Source: Lachnospiraceae bacterium (GTDB taxonomy: Bacteria; Bacillota; Clostridia; Lachnospirales; Lachnospiraceae). From it: 64,000 nucleotides of DNA. Location of the stretch: NCBI GenBank assembly GCA_015057665.1, contig SVDY01000001.1:1-64000 (forward strand). The letters are read 5' to 3'. The position numbers and the translations under genes were made by a program. Shown one piece after another: positions 7,913-16,450 of the stretch (position 1 is the stretch's first letter; every line of letters begins with the position of its first letter). The notes beneath the pieces were generated by a model. It was not told the DNA's origin. It saw nothing but the letters and a program-made list of their open reading frames with translations, and did not search any database.

Positions 7913-8653
7913 TTCACCCATATATTTTTTGCGAAGTTCCATAGCTTTTACTGTGTAAGCTTCGTTCTGTTTCTGCTGAAGAAGATTTGTGCGGATTCTT
8001 TCTGCCACTTCTTCGTAAGCTACAACAGATGCTTCGTTCTTTGCTTCTACTTTAATTAAGTGGTAGCCGAACTGTGTTTTTACAGGACCAACTACGTGTC
8101 CGATTTCTGCTGCAAATGCTGCCTGTTCGAATTCAGGAACCATCTGGCCTTTCCCGAATTCGCCAAGGTTTCCGCCCTGCTGACCGGATGGACATGTGGA
8201 GAATTCTGCTGCTGCCGCTTCGAATTCTTTTTCACCGTTTACGATGGACTCAAGAATTTTATTACATTCTTCCTCTTCTTTTACGAGGATATGTTTCGCT
8301 GCAACAGTAGCACCTTTTGTGAAGTGCTGTGGATTTTCTTCGTAGAATTTCTTACATTCTTCTTCTGTTACTTTGATTTCTTTTAAAGTTTTGTTCATGG
8401 CAAGCTGAGCAAGGATGTCTTTTCTTGCACTTTCCATAATCTTCTTAAACTCTTCTGTTTCATCAAGTTTTTCTTCTTCTGCCATCTTTGCATATAAGTA
8501 TACAGAGATAATCTGGTCTAAGCACTGTTTTCTAAACTGTGGGTGGCTTGCGTACATCTGCTGTTCTTTTGGCATGTTTGCGATAAATGCATCCACTTCT
8601 GCGTCTGTAATGACTACTTCGCCGATTGTTGCTAAAATGTTCTGTTCGCTCAT
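7910..8653 (-). CDS. Parvulin-type peptidyl-prolyl isomerase without signal peptide
   Basis: A 247-aa foldase-like protein. An N-terminal helical chaperone region (about 1-115, SurA/PrsA-like) precedes a parvulin domain (about 118-215) with KHILVK at its start, STCPSGQQGGNLGEFGKGQM in the middle and TQFGYHLIKV at its end. It begins MSEQNILATIGEVVITDAEV with no hydrophobic leader or lipobox, unlike the exported lipoprotein PrsA, so it should act in the cytoplasm. The start is supported by AAGGAG. It is a single gene ending at the shared terminator. Confidence 0.9.
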   Translation of the reverse strand: MSEQNILATIGEVVITDAEVDAFIANMPKEQQMYASHPQFRKQCLDQIISVYLYAKMAEEEKLDETEEFKKIMESARKDILAQLAMNKTLKEIKVTEEECKKFYEENPQHFTKGATVAAKHILVKEEEECNKILESIVNGEKEFEAAAAEFSTCPSGQQGGNLGEFGKGQMVPEFEQAAFAAEIGHVVGPVKTQFGYHLIKVEAKNEASVVAYEEVAERIRTNLLQQKQNEAYTVKAMELRKKYMGE

Positions 8654-8916
8654 TCTTTTGTAACTCCTTTATTTCTCTTTTTCTGCCACAGAAATGCCTT
8701 CCTCTTTGGAATCTCTACTTCCGTGCAGCTTCTTATTCACATACAATGCAGTATTATAACCCTTTTCTTTCTGCTGTGCAAGGACAATTCTTCTTCCTTG
8801 TTCTCACCCGCCAAATCATCCAGTCAGACAGATTCTGCCTTCATTCAATTACGAATTATTCTTCCTGGTCTCAACCTCCAAATCGCTTAGCCAGACAAAT
8901 CCTGTCCATACTCCAG

Positions 8917-9942
8917 TCAGGAATTACCTTCCCGTTCCCCTTCATTGGCCTCTTCCATCTGAAGCTGTTCCGTCGGAATCTCCTTTTCAAACCGGACGCG
9001 GACAACCGCCTGAGCCCAGTTTAAAGAGACTTTGGCATGCTGTTCTTTTTTTACCGCCTCTTCCTCAAAAATTTCAAGCATCTCTTTTACCACTTCTCTT
9101 GTCATATAGCCGCCCCGCCAGTGGAATAAAAGCATCTTTCCTTTCTTCACTGCCTGAGCCGCTCTTTTTCTTACATCTTCCATCTTGGTAAAAGACAGTT
9201 TCTTCTCTTTATAATAGAAATGTTCCCCATCCTCGCAGGCCGGAACCTTCCAGACAAGATTTTCATGATCCCTGAAAATCTGTTTATCAGACAGGCAGAA
9301 ATAATCATAGCGGATCATCTCCCCTTTTCCCAAAGTGTTATCAAAGGTGGCATCCAGATGGTAATATTTTCCCTCTATCTTCACCACATTCCATGCATGG
9401 CGGTATTTGACCTTTTTCTCCGGATTGTTTTCCGAGATGGCAACGATGCACCAGATTCCCATAGCATCGCAAAGAATCTTCACGGACTTGGCAATCCCTT
9501 CGCAGACACCGACACCCTGGCCTAAGGGACCGATAATCTCATGGGAATAGGCCTTTTTCAGCTTATCATAGCGGACATTCTGACAGATAAAGTCATGGAT
9601 ATATAACAATTTTTCCTGTTCAGAAAATTTAACTGCCTGCCTTGCCAGTTTTTCCACTCTGGCTTTCATGGCTTTCTGGTGGTCCTGAATCTTTTTCTTG
9701 TCAAACAAATATTCCGGAAGCAGCGTTGCATTACCGGACTCCTGAAAATATCGGTATTTAAATGTATTGGAATAAAAAATCTCCGGATGGTCCAGGCGGA
9801 CCATAAAATAAATATCAGAAAGAGTACGCCCTTCCAATTTGGGAACAGTAAAGGAAGAAACCAGCGTAGCTAGTCCTGTCTTAATGGCATAATAGGCAGC
9901 CTGACCTTCTTTGTTTAACAAGTCGTAGTAATAATGGTTCAT
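8917..9942 (-). CDS. Transglutaminase-like domain protein
   Basis: A 341-aa protein with a transglutaminase/protease-like core. The Cys-His-Asp triad is visible: C147 in GVCEG, H182 in YRHAWN and D197 in YHLDATFDNT. No signal peptide or membrane helix is seen, so it is probably cytosolic. The C-terminal third is charged and ends in EANEGEREGNS. In bacteria such domains usually act as thiol proteases or amidases rather than crosslinkers. Start follows GAAAGGCAGAATATCG. The 263 bases between this gene and the parvulin gene hold nothing I can identify. Confidence 0.82.
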   Translation of the reverse strand: MNHYYYDLLNKEGQAAYYAIKTGLATLVSSFTVPKLEGRTLSDIYFMVRLDHPEIFYSNTFKYRYFQESGNATLLPEYLFDKKKIQDHQKAMKARVEKLARQAVKFSEQEKLLYIHDFICQNVRYDKLKKAYSHEIIGPLGQGVGVCEGIAKSVKILCDAMGIWCIVAISENNPEKKVKYRHAWNVVKIEGKYYHLDATFDNTLGKGEMIRYDYFCLSDKQIFRDHENLVWKVPACEDGEHFYYKEKKLSFTKMEDVRKRAAQAVKKGKMLLFHWRGGYMTREVVKEMLEIFEEEAVKKEQHAKVSLNWAQAVVRVRFEKEIPTEQLQMEEANEGEREGNS

Positions 9943-10003
9943 CGATATTCTGCCTTTCTAATCAAGTCTGTTTTTCTAAATTAGTTTTCTGATTTATCTC
10001 TTT

Positions 10004-10049
10004 TTAAAAAACCCCGAAACACCGATCACTATCAGTATTCCGAGGTTTT
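10004..10049 (-). terminator. Terminator of the zinc-ribbon gene
   Basis: On the minus strand AAAACCTCGGAATAC pairs over 15 positions (several G-U) with GTGTTTCGGGGTTTT, followed by TTAAAAAG. It starts 11 bases past the stop at 10060. Confidence 0.65.
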
Positions 10050-10059
10050 AATTTTATTC

Positions 10060-10662
10060 CTATTTATTTTCAAGCCACTCCCATGCGAAACCACCGTCAT
10101 CTGTCAACCATCCGTGAAAACGAAAATGAGTTAAGTCCGAATGTTTTCTTCGACAATGATCTAAACACAATTTGGCCACATGAGTTCTTCCCACTTTTGT
10201 CGGAACAGTCTCCTCACAATACCTGGCAATAACTATTTTCTCCATTACTCTGCCGCCATAGTACCATACATATCCATTGCGCAAAAAAACCGTTCCTTCA
10301 CTTGCGCCCGAACGTTCAGAAACAACATTTATAATTTCCTGCAAATTAGGAAGACAGTTTTCCACATTATAACACTGAATATCTGTCAGCCATTTCTTAT
10401 GACGTTCTTCTTCCGTCATTCTTGATTCATCGCCCCATACACGATGACATTCCCCGCATGTCCAAAATGCCGGATTGCGAACTTCCCAGAATTTCGTCTG
10501 CATATGCCCACAATAAGGACATATGGCTGTTTGCTTTTCGACAGGATTATTGGCTCTATTTTCGCAGCTTTCATCCCACTTTTTTCTCAAATAATATCCA
10601 ATTAAGGCAAAAGGAATCATCAATGCCACGAATATAAGCGAAGCGATTATAAGATTACCCAT
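10060..10662 (-). CDS. Membrane-anchored zinc-ribbon protein of unknown function
   Basis: A 200-aa protein with one N-terminal membrane helix (about residues 4-24, IIASLIFVALMIPFALIGYY) and a cytoplasmic zinc ribbon made of C48-P-Y-C51 and C69-G-E-C72. The C-terminal part (about 90-200) has no motif I recognise. I start at MGNLIIASL because GAGGAGGGG lies upstream; a longer frame has no site. It follows the 57-aa gene at 10685-10858 with a 22-base gap and is probably co-transcribed with it. Function unknown. Confidence 0.72.
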   Translation of the reverse strand: MGNLIIASLIFVALMIPFALIGYYLRKKWDESCENRANNPVEKQTAICPYCGHMQTKFWEVRNPAFWTCGECHRVWGDESRMTEEERHKKWLTDIQCYNVENCLPNLQEIINVVSERSGASEGTVFLRNGYVWYYGGRVMEKIVIARYCEETVPTKVGRTHVAKLCLDHCRRKHSDLTHFRFHGWLTDDGGFAWEWLENK

Positions 10663-10684
10663 GGATGAGCGCCCCTCCTCTATC

Positions 10685-10858
10685 TTAAATATGGAATCTA
10701 AACTGGCGGATAAGATAATCCACATCATCATCACTGAGACCATACTTTGCAATCATCTCTGCCTGAATTCCACGAAGCAATTCTCTCGCTCTGGATGGCT
10801 CCTGATCATTTGCAAATTTAATGGCTGCTAAAAATTTATTATAATCGTTTGATTTCAT
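10685..10858 (-). CDS. 57-aa protein upstream of the zinc-ribbon gene
   Basis: A short gene below the usual size cut-off. It starts MKSNDYNKFLAAIKFANDQE and ends LIRQFRFHI, with a near-perfect ribosome binding site (AAGGAGGAAATTTAG) before the ATG at 10858. The sequence alternates hydrophobic and charged residues as in a small helical bundle and ends 22 bases before the start of the zinc-ribbon protein, so the pair looks like one operon. I do not recognise it. Support comes from the ribosome binding site and coding-like composition. Confidence 0.7.
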   Translation of the reverse strand: MKSNDYNKFLAAIKFANDQEPSRARELLRGIQAEMIAKYGLSDDDVDYLIRQFRFHI

Positions 10859-10964
10859 CTAAATTTCCTCCTTGTAAACCACTTTGGTTCAAAGCGTTTT
10901 AATATGTTTTGTTAATAAATAATTATAATATAAATCACTCTATTTGTATAGGGGGAGCAATATT

Positions 10965-12812
10965 CTATTTCTTACTCTCAAAAAATGTAATCTTATCAAT
11001 TGTATCCAAAATATCCGCAAAATCTTCTCTCGGAGCAAGTTCCAGATACTGCTTTAAAAGCTCTGTCTCATTATTTCGATATCTTCCATAAAAAATATCA
11101 TAGACATTGTGACCGCGCATATGAATCTTAAATGCTTCAAAGTTCTCTTTTAAATCCTGCGTCGTATAGATTCTTTTCCCAATGGCTTTTACCAGCTTCT
11201 TGCCGCTTGACAGCTTCCACAGATATTTTTTCCATTTAATCAAAAGGGTCTTCCAGAAGTCCTCTTCATCTTTTACAATACCGAGCTCAGCCATTACTTT
11301 TGGATTCAGGAAATAATTCTCAAAAGAGTAGTATTTTAAGATCAGCACATTCTCCCTTCTGACGCGGGGAAGTCTGTCAATCTCCTGCTTCTGTCTTTCA
11401 CTATAGTATCTGCAAAGCTGGTTCGCCAGTTCTTCCGGATCTTTGCCGTCTCCGTCCCGGATCATTAAGAACTGATCCTTTAAGTAGACCTGATTCATGT
11501 ATTTTAAGTTGGCATAGGTCTTAATATTGGTACAGCTGTTGGTCGTAATGATGGAAATACGAGAAAGATTGCCCTCTTTGTCCCGAATCTCCGGATAATA
11601 ACGTTCCAAAAGCAGCGGAAGCCTGCTCTTATCCTGTTTTCCTTCCACAATAAAGACGAAATCAACATTTAACAGGTCATTGGCTGTATAGCCAAGATCG
11701 TTTAGCACTTCGTCGATGTCCGCATTCGGTCTTGCCACAGAATAACCGTCTTGATCCGTCACAATCTGACAGAGCTGGCCGCGGGTAAAATTGGCAAGCA
11801 TATTTGGAGAATGGGTCGTAAACATGACCTGATTTTTCTTAGATAAATGATACAGAATCTTTCCTGCATTTTTCTGAAGGGAAGGATGTAAAAACATCTC
11901 CGGATATTCTACTATAATAATGCTTGGAATCTGCTTCTCGTCTTCCACATAAGTCTCAAGAAGGGAGAGCATGTAGATACTTCTCATACCATTTCCAAGT
12001 TTCTCTACTGGACGGACAAGGGAATGTTCCTTATGCCGCGCCTCAACGTTGATATGAAACAGCTGCTCCATATTGCAGGAAACGGTATAATTGATTTCTT
12101 CCAGACCGCCGTTCATTCTGTAATTTTCATTGACTCTTTGTGAAAAATCCTGAAGATTCAATTGGTACATTTTATGTTCTAACAGACGGGCTGTCTCGTA
12201 AATCTCAAGACTATCTGCTTTCTTTTTCTTAATATCCTCTATGCATGAAAAACATCTGTCACAGTTTTTGGCAGGATTCAAAAGGCATTCCTGAGAACGC
12301 ATCTTGGAAAGCTGGGCAGATTCCTGAAACATAAGCATGTCATCCTGGAACTGCTTTAAATCCCGGTTAGTACCGATGTAATATAATTTCGGCAGCACTT
12401 CCTTGATGTGGGGATTGTGCTCCATCTTTGTATCTGCATATCTTATCTCTTTGTTCCTTTGAATGATGCAGGTAAAGTCCATCCTGTCATTTTCATAGGA
12501 AGGAAGCATCTCTTTGAATTCTTCTATCCAGTCTTCAAATTCATTGCGGCAGCTGACAATTCCATGGATATGAAGCTGATGCAGATCTTCCTCTGTAATC
12601 TCAAGAGTCATTAAGATTTCAATGTCCTCTTCTATATTATTAAAATCAATCTCTTTTACTTTATAATTCCCTGTCACAGCACGGACCGCATCTGCAACAA
12701 CAGTCTTACCCGTGTTGTTCTTGCCCACCAGAATCAGGGCATTTTCTATATTCTCTATGGTCAATTCCCGGATCGATTTAAAATTCCGTATGGTAAGCCG
12801 GCTTATTTTCAT
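10965..12812 (-). CDS. OLD-family ATPase/TOPRIM nuclease-like protein
   Basis: A 615-aa protein with an ABC-type ATPase head and a C-terminal TOPRIM domain, as in the OLD (overcoming lysogenisation defect) family. Walker A is GKNNTGKT (30-37, with N for the usual G/S), the signature-like loop KLGNGMRS is at 271-278, Walker B IIIVEYPEMFLHP at 298-310 and the His switch in FTTHSPN near 334. TOPRIM acidic residues are in FIVEGKQD (387-394) and IRDGDGKD (451-458). Unusually, the helical arm carries four cysteines, C176, C184, C187 and C190 (C-x7-C-x2-C-x2-C), suggesting a metal site. I start at MKISRLTIRN after AAAGGAG. No helicase partner (GajB type) is adjacent, so a stand-alone class 1 OLD protein is likely. 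A role in phage defence or DNA repair is inference. Confidence 0.88.
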   Translation of the reverse strand: MKISRLTIRNFKSIRELTIENIENALILVGKNNTGKTVVADAVRAVTGNYKVKEIDFNNIEEDIEILMTLEITEEDLHQLHIHGIVSCRNEFEDWIEEFKEMLPSYENDRMDFTCIIQRNKEIRYADTKMEHNPHIKEVLPKLYYIGTNRDLKQFQDDMLMFQESAQLSKMRSQECLLNPAKNCDRCFSCIEDIKKKKADSLEIYETARLLEHKMYQLNLQDFSQRVNENYRMNGGLEEINYTVSCNMEQLFHINVEARHKEHSLVRPVEKLGNGMRSIYMLSLLETYVEDEKQIPSIIIVEYPEMFLHPSLQKNAGKILYHLSKKNQVMFTTHSPNMLANFTRGQLCQIVTDQDGYSVARPNADIDEVLNDLGYTANDLLNVDFVFIVEGKQDKSRLPLLLERYYPEIRDKEGNLSRISIITTNSCTNIKTYANLKYMNQVYLKDQFLMIRDGDGKDPEELANQLCRYYSERQKQEIDRLPRVRRENVLILKYYSFENYFLNPKVMAELGIVKDEEDFWKTLLIKWKKYLWKLSSGKKLVKAIGKRIYTTQDLKENFEAFKIHMRGHNVYDIFYGRYRNNETELLKQYLELAPREDFADILDTIDKITFFESKK

Positions 12813-12964
12813 GATTTTTTCTCCTTTATAGACAAGCTGCTTCTGTTTTTTCATACCTTACAGGTAACCGTCTCATATTATTACTGTTATTATACAACAT
12901 AAAAAATACTTTGACAGTATTTTTCAATCAAAAAGCCAGCTTCCCAAGAAAAGCATGGAACTTT

Positions 12965-13507
12965 TTACTCTTTTGGCAGCATCAAAAGCTCTTCCATCTT
13001 AATGCAGAACGCCGGATCTTCTAAAGCAACTCTTTCCATACATTCCCGGAGCCCGATCCAGCGAACCTCTTCCACCTCTTCTAACTGCAAAATACACTCT
13101 TCCGGCTCCACATCCCGCCAGATACAATAAACGTTGCTCACCTGATTGTCCCGAAACATCTTGCCATGAAATTCTTTTTCTCCTCGAATCCGTCTCGTAC
13201 CACAGTAGATCAGTTCCTCTTCACGGGCATGAAGGCCAAGTTCTTCTTTTAATTCCCGGATAGCTGAGGGTTTGAAATCCACCCCGGCCGGAATGTGTCC
13301 GGCACTGGAAATGTCATAGCAGGACGGAAAAGAATCTTTATTGGCACTTCTTTTCTGAACCAGAATCTCCACGCCGCTTTCTCTTTTTCTCATAAGCCAG
13401 AGATGGGCTGTTCTATGTAATATACCCTGACTATGGGCTGTTTCTCTGTCTATGGTTTCTCCTGTTGGGAGACCTTGTTCATCTACGATATCAAATATTT
13501 CACTCAT
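12965..13507 (-). CDS. Nudix hydrolase (IPP isomerase-like subgroup)
   Basis: A 180-aa Nudix-fold protein. The N-terminus (MSEIFDIVDEQGLPTGETI) and the sequence SCYDISSAGHIPAG followed by AIRELKEELGL place it in the cytosolic isopentenyl-diphosphate-isomerase-like Nudix group. The core REUxEExGU part of the Nudix box is intact, but the first conserved Glu (G-x5-E) is Val (GHIPAGV), followed by Asp. The start is chosen at MSEIF because GAGG lies 8 bases upstream. It follows the YfcC transporter after 26 bases and may be in its operon. The substrate is unknown. Confidence 0.87.
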   Translation of the reverse strand: MSEIFDIVDEQGLPTGETIDRETAHSQGILHRTAHLWLMRKRESGVEILVQKRSANKDSFPSCYDISSAGHIPAGVDFKPSAIRELKEELGLHAREEELIYCGTRRIRGEKEFHGKMFRDNQVSNVYCIWRDVEPEECILQLEEVEEVRWIGLRECMERVALEDPAFCIKMEELLMLPKE

Positions 13508-13533
13508 GATTATGTCCTCTTTTGTCAATTCCA

Positions 13534-14967
13534 TCAATATCCAATCACCATTCCCACAATCAGCAGCACACTGGTAAGCACCAGATTCATTACCTGGAAC
13601 TTCCCGCTCCATCTCGCCCACTTTCCATACTCTACATCCACCAGACCAAGGCTGATCAAAAGCACCGGGTTGGTCGGATAAAGTACGTTAGAAAATCCAT
13701 CGCCAAAAGCAAATGCCACCACGCAAAGCTGTGTGGAGATTCCAAAAAGCTGGGCTACCGGCACGATAAGAGGCATCAGTAAAAATGCTTTGGCTGATCC
13801 GGACGGAATAAAGAAATTCATAACAAGTACGATGAAGTAAATAAACAGAATAATGCTCCACTTTGGAAGTTCTCCTGCAACCGTAACTGCGCCATAAAGA
13901 ATGGTATCCAGAATCTTTCCTTCCACCATGGTATATTTAATGGAATTCGCCATCAGAATCATCAATACTGCCGGAAGGACAGAAGTTACGCCATAGAGAA
14001 AAGTACTTCCAAGCTGTCTGCCCTTCATCCCAGCCGCAAGAACCGCTGCAATACCTGCCGCAAGGAACATAACAGCCACAATAATCATGGTCAAATCCTG
14101 AAGCACTGTAACGAATACGGAACTTAACACGAGGAGAATTCCGGTACCGAGTATGGTTCCAAAAAGAAGAACTCCCCTATCCATTGCCTTATTTGGAACA
14201 AAGCCGCTGCTGCCAAAAACTTTTTCCACTGGTTTTTCAATCTTTCTTGCATGAGAATACAAAAACCAGATAAACAAAACATAAATAAACCCAAAACTAA
14301 GGACACGAAACCACATTCCTGAGAACATAGGAAGTCCCGCCAGTTCCTGTGCCACTCCTACTGTAAAAGGATTGCAGACACCTGCTGCAAATCCGCATCC
14401 AATGGCCAGAAGACTCATGCCGATACCGGTCAGCACATCCCAGCCAAGATTGACAGAAAGTGCCACCACAATAGGAACAAGAGGCACGCATTCTTCAAAG
14501 GACCCAATCAAAGAACCCATTGCCATAAAAAACAACGGAATCAACAGCAACAACTGATATCTGTTTTTCTCAAATTTATGAGCAATTCTATCAAGCATAT
14601 ATTTCATCAGACCGCTTTTTTCAAGACTGTTGAAAATGCCTCCCACAACCAGAAGAAAAACGATAACTCCTATTAAAGAACCGTTGCCCTCCGCACCCAG
14701 TACAAGAACCGGAGAAAGAATCCATTTCCACAATGGAAGACCGCCCTGCACATGACTGTAGCCCGCTGCCTGGTCAATCACCGTATTTCCGTTTTCATCT
14801 AAAATCCGGGCATATTCCCCGCCCGGTATGAGGAACGTAAGAACGTAAACCGCCGTCATTAAAGCAAATATAATCATAATCGCAGAAAGAAAGGATTTAG
14901 TACTGATGTTTAACCCTTTCTTCTCCTGCTGTCTTTGTTCTTCCCTAATATTCTGTGTCTTTTTCAT
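13534..14967 (-). CDS. YfcC-family ion/amino-acid transporter
   Basis: A 477-aa polytopic membrane protein (about 12 helices) of the YfcC family, related to the arginine/ornithine and C4-dicarboxylate carriers. Family landmarks include FLIPGGEYAR near 47-56, IFNSLEKSGLM near 112 and NFFIPSGSAKAFLLMPLIVP in the second half, the re-entrant loop that lines the substrate site. A charged cytoplasmic N-terminus of about 27 residues precedes helix 1. A promoter (15089-15118) precedes it. Co-direction with the Nudix hydrolase gives no clear hint about the substrate; dipeptides, basic amino acids and dicarboxylates are all possible. Confidence 0.87.
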   Translation of the reverse strand: MKKTQNIREEQRQQEKKGLNISTKSFLSAIMIIFALMTAVYVLTFLIPGGEYARILDENGNTVIDQAAGYSHVQGGLPLWKWILSPVLVLGAEGNGSLIGVIVFLLVVGGIFNSLEKSGLMKYMLDRIAHKFEKNRYQLLLLIPLFFMAMGSLIGSFEECVPLVPIVVALSVNLGWDVLTGIGMSLLAIGCGFAAGVCNPFTVGVAQELAGLPMFSGMWFRVLSFGFIYVLFIWFLYSHARKIEKPVEKVFGSSGFVPNKAMDRGVLLFGTILGTGILLVLSSVFVTVLQDLTMIIVAVMFLAAGIAAVLAAGMKGRQLGSTFLYGVTSVLPAVLMILMANSIKYTMVEGKILDTILYGAVTVAGELPKWSIILFIYFIVLVMNFFIPSGSAKAFLLMPLIVPVAQLFGISTQLCVVAFAFGDGFSNVLYPTNPVLLISLGLVDVEYGKWARWSGKFQVMNLVLTSVLLIVGMVIGY

Positions 14968-15088
14968 GCTGTCTTATAACCTTTCTCAGAGTATCTTTTC
15001 TTAAGTTCTGCTGTCCGATCTGCAAATGCATAACCTTCCCTTCCATCGGGAATCCATCCACATTTTTGTGCATAATTATTCATTCCAA

Positions 15089-15118
15089 AATTTACACCTA
15101 CTTTATCACATTTGTCAA
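15089..15118 (-). promoter_or_regulatory. Promoter of the YfcC gene
   Basis: Minus strand: TTGACA (15113-15118), 18-base spacer, TAAATT (15089-15094), about 120 bases before the start codon. The 360-base divergent region 14968-15327 otherwise holds only this and the pta promoter. Confidence 0.6.
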
Positions 15119-15172
15119 ATCATTTGCACTATAAATTACTATATTCTTAAAAAAATCTACCCTTAGGAAAGG

Positions 15173-15201
15173 TTGCCCAAATGGTGAAAATTTTATAAAA
15201 T
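15173..15201 (+). promoter_or_regulatory. Promoter of pta
   Basis: TTGCCC (15173-15178), 17-base spacer, TAAAAT (15196-15201). The leader to the pta start is about 120 bases and contains the hairpin GGGCAGGAAAGCCC-like sequence near 15285. Confidence 0.6.
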
Positions 15202-15327
15202 AAGAGTAGAAATTTATGTTGGCTTATTATGCCATTTTATGATTTTATCATCATATTTATATATTGATATTTCATTCAAATGTCAGGGCAGGAAAGCCCT
15301 TCTTAAGAAAATATTGGAGGTTCGGAT

Positions 15328-16401
15328 ATGTTAACAAAAATGATTAAATCCTTAAAGAGAAATCCTCGTACAATCGTATTTCCGGAAGGAAGCGACTACA
15401 GAATCCTCAGTGCAGCAGAGCGTCTGACCGCGGACAAGATTTTAAATGTTATCCTTCTTGGCAACGAAGAAGAAATCAAAGCCGCAGCAGCAAAAGACAA
15501 CTATTGCATCGACGGCTGTGCTATCATTGATCCTGCCACATATCCTGAATTCGACGCCATGGTTGCTGAGATGGTTGCCCTTCGTAAAGGCAAGATGACA
15601 GACGAACAGGTTCGCGCTGCATTATCCAAGACCAACTATTTCGGAACTATGCTTGTTAAGATGGGCAAAGCTGACTGCTTACTCGGCGGTGCTACATACT
15701 CTACAGCAGACACTATCCGTCCAGCCCTTCAGCTCGTTAAGACAAAACCAGGCAACAAGATCGTAAGTTCCTGTATGATTATGGTAAAAGGCGACGAGAA
15801 ACTTGTTATGGCTGACCCTGCCATCAACGTAGACCCTAACGAAGACGAATTAGTAGAGATCGCGATCGAATCTGCTAAGACAGCGAAGATCTTCGGTATC
15901 GACCCTAAAGTTGCAATGCTTTCCTACTCTACACACGGATCCGGCAAAGGTCCTACAGTGGACAAAGTGGCTAACGCAACTAAGAAGATCAAAGAAGCTG
16001 CTCCTGACCTTGCAGTAGACGGCGAACTTCAGTTTGACGCATCTGTTGATATGGAAGTTGCAAGCCTTAAGTGCCCAGGCTCTCCGGTTGCAGGACAGGC
16101 TAATACATTCATCTTCCCTGATATCAATGCCGGCAACATCGGTCATAAGATTGCAGCCCGTCTCGGCGGTTATCTGGCAGTAGGTCCTATCCTTCAGGGT
16201 CTCAATGCACCAATCAATGACTTAAGCCGTGGATGTAACGCAGAAGAAGTATACAGTATGGCTATCGTAACTGCAGCATTCAGCCTCCCGGAGGATGCAG
16301 AAGAACCTGTTGATATTGAGATTACAAGCGAAGAAGAATTAGAAGAACTGATTCGAATGGTAATCGAAGTATTAAAGGCTGCCAACAAATTAGTGAAATA
16401 A
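15328..16401 (+). CDS. pta: Phosphate acetyltransferase with C-terminal helical tail
   Basis: A 357-aa phosphotransacetylase interconverting acetyl-CoA and acetyl phosphate, the first step of acetate formation for substrate-level ATP. Family signatures include TIVFPEGSD (15-23), LLGGATYSTADTIRPAL (about 118-134), MLSYSTHGSGKG (about 199-210) and the end segment PINDLSRGCNAEEVYSMA. Typical short Pta proteins stop at about 325-335 residues. Here an acidic linker and a predicted amphipathic helix (EEELEELIRMVIEVLKAANK) are added. The gene starts after TTGGAGG and has its own promoter and terminator; ackA, normally next, is absent. Biased codons suggest high expression. Confidence 0.96.
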   Translation: MLTKMIKSLKRNPRTIVFPEGSDYRILSAAERLTADKILNVILLGNEEEIKAAAAKDNYCIDGCAIIDPATYPEFDAMVAEMVALRKGKMTDEQVRAALSKTNYFGTMLVKMGKADCLLGGATYSTADTIRPALQLVKTKPGNKIVSSCMIMVKGDEKLVMADPAINVDPNEDELVEIAIESAKTAKIFGIDPKVAMLSYSTHGSGKGPTVDKVANATKKIKEAAPDLAVDGELQFDASVDMEVASLKCPGSPVAGQANTFIFPDINAGNIGHKIAARLGGYLAVGPILQGLNAPINDLSRGCNAEEVYSMAIVTAAFSLPEDAEEPVDIEITSEEELEELIRMVIEVLKAANKLVK

Positions 16402-16418
16402 TTCTATATGAATCAGTT

Positions 16419-16450
16419 AAGGGAATGCCGTTATAAGCATTCCCTTTTTT
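16419..16450 (+). terminator. pta terminator
   Basis: Perfect stem AAGGGAATGC (16419-16428) / GCATTCCCTT (16437-16446) followed by T6. The T-run overlaps the end of the convergent histidine kinase gene. Confidence 0.9.

Noticed and set aside
8626-9024. 132-codon plus-strand frame opposite the parvulin start and transglutaminase end
   Set aside because: Antisense to two real genes for much of its length, with Phe/Leu/Ser-rich composition typical of a reverse-strand shadow.
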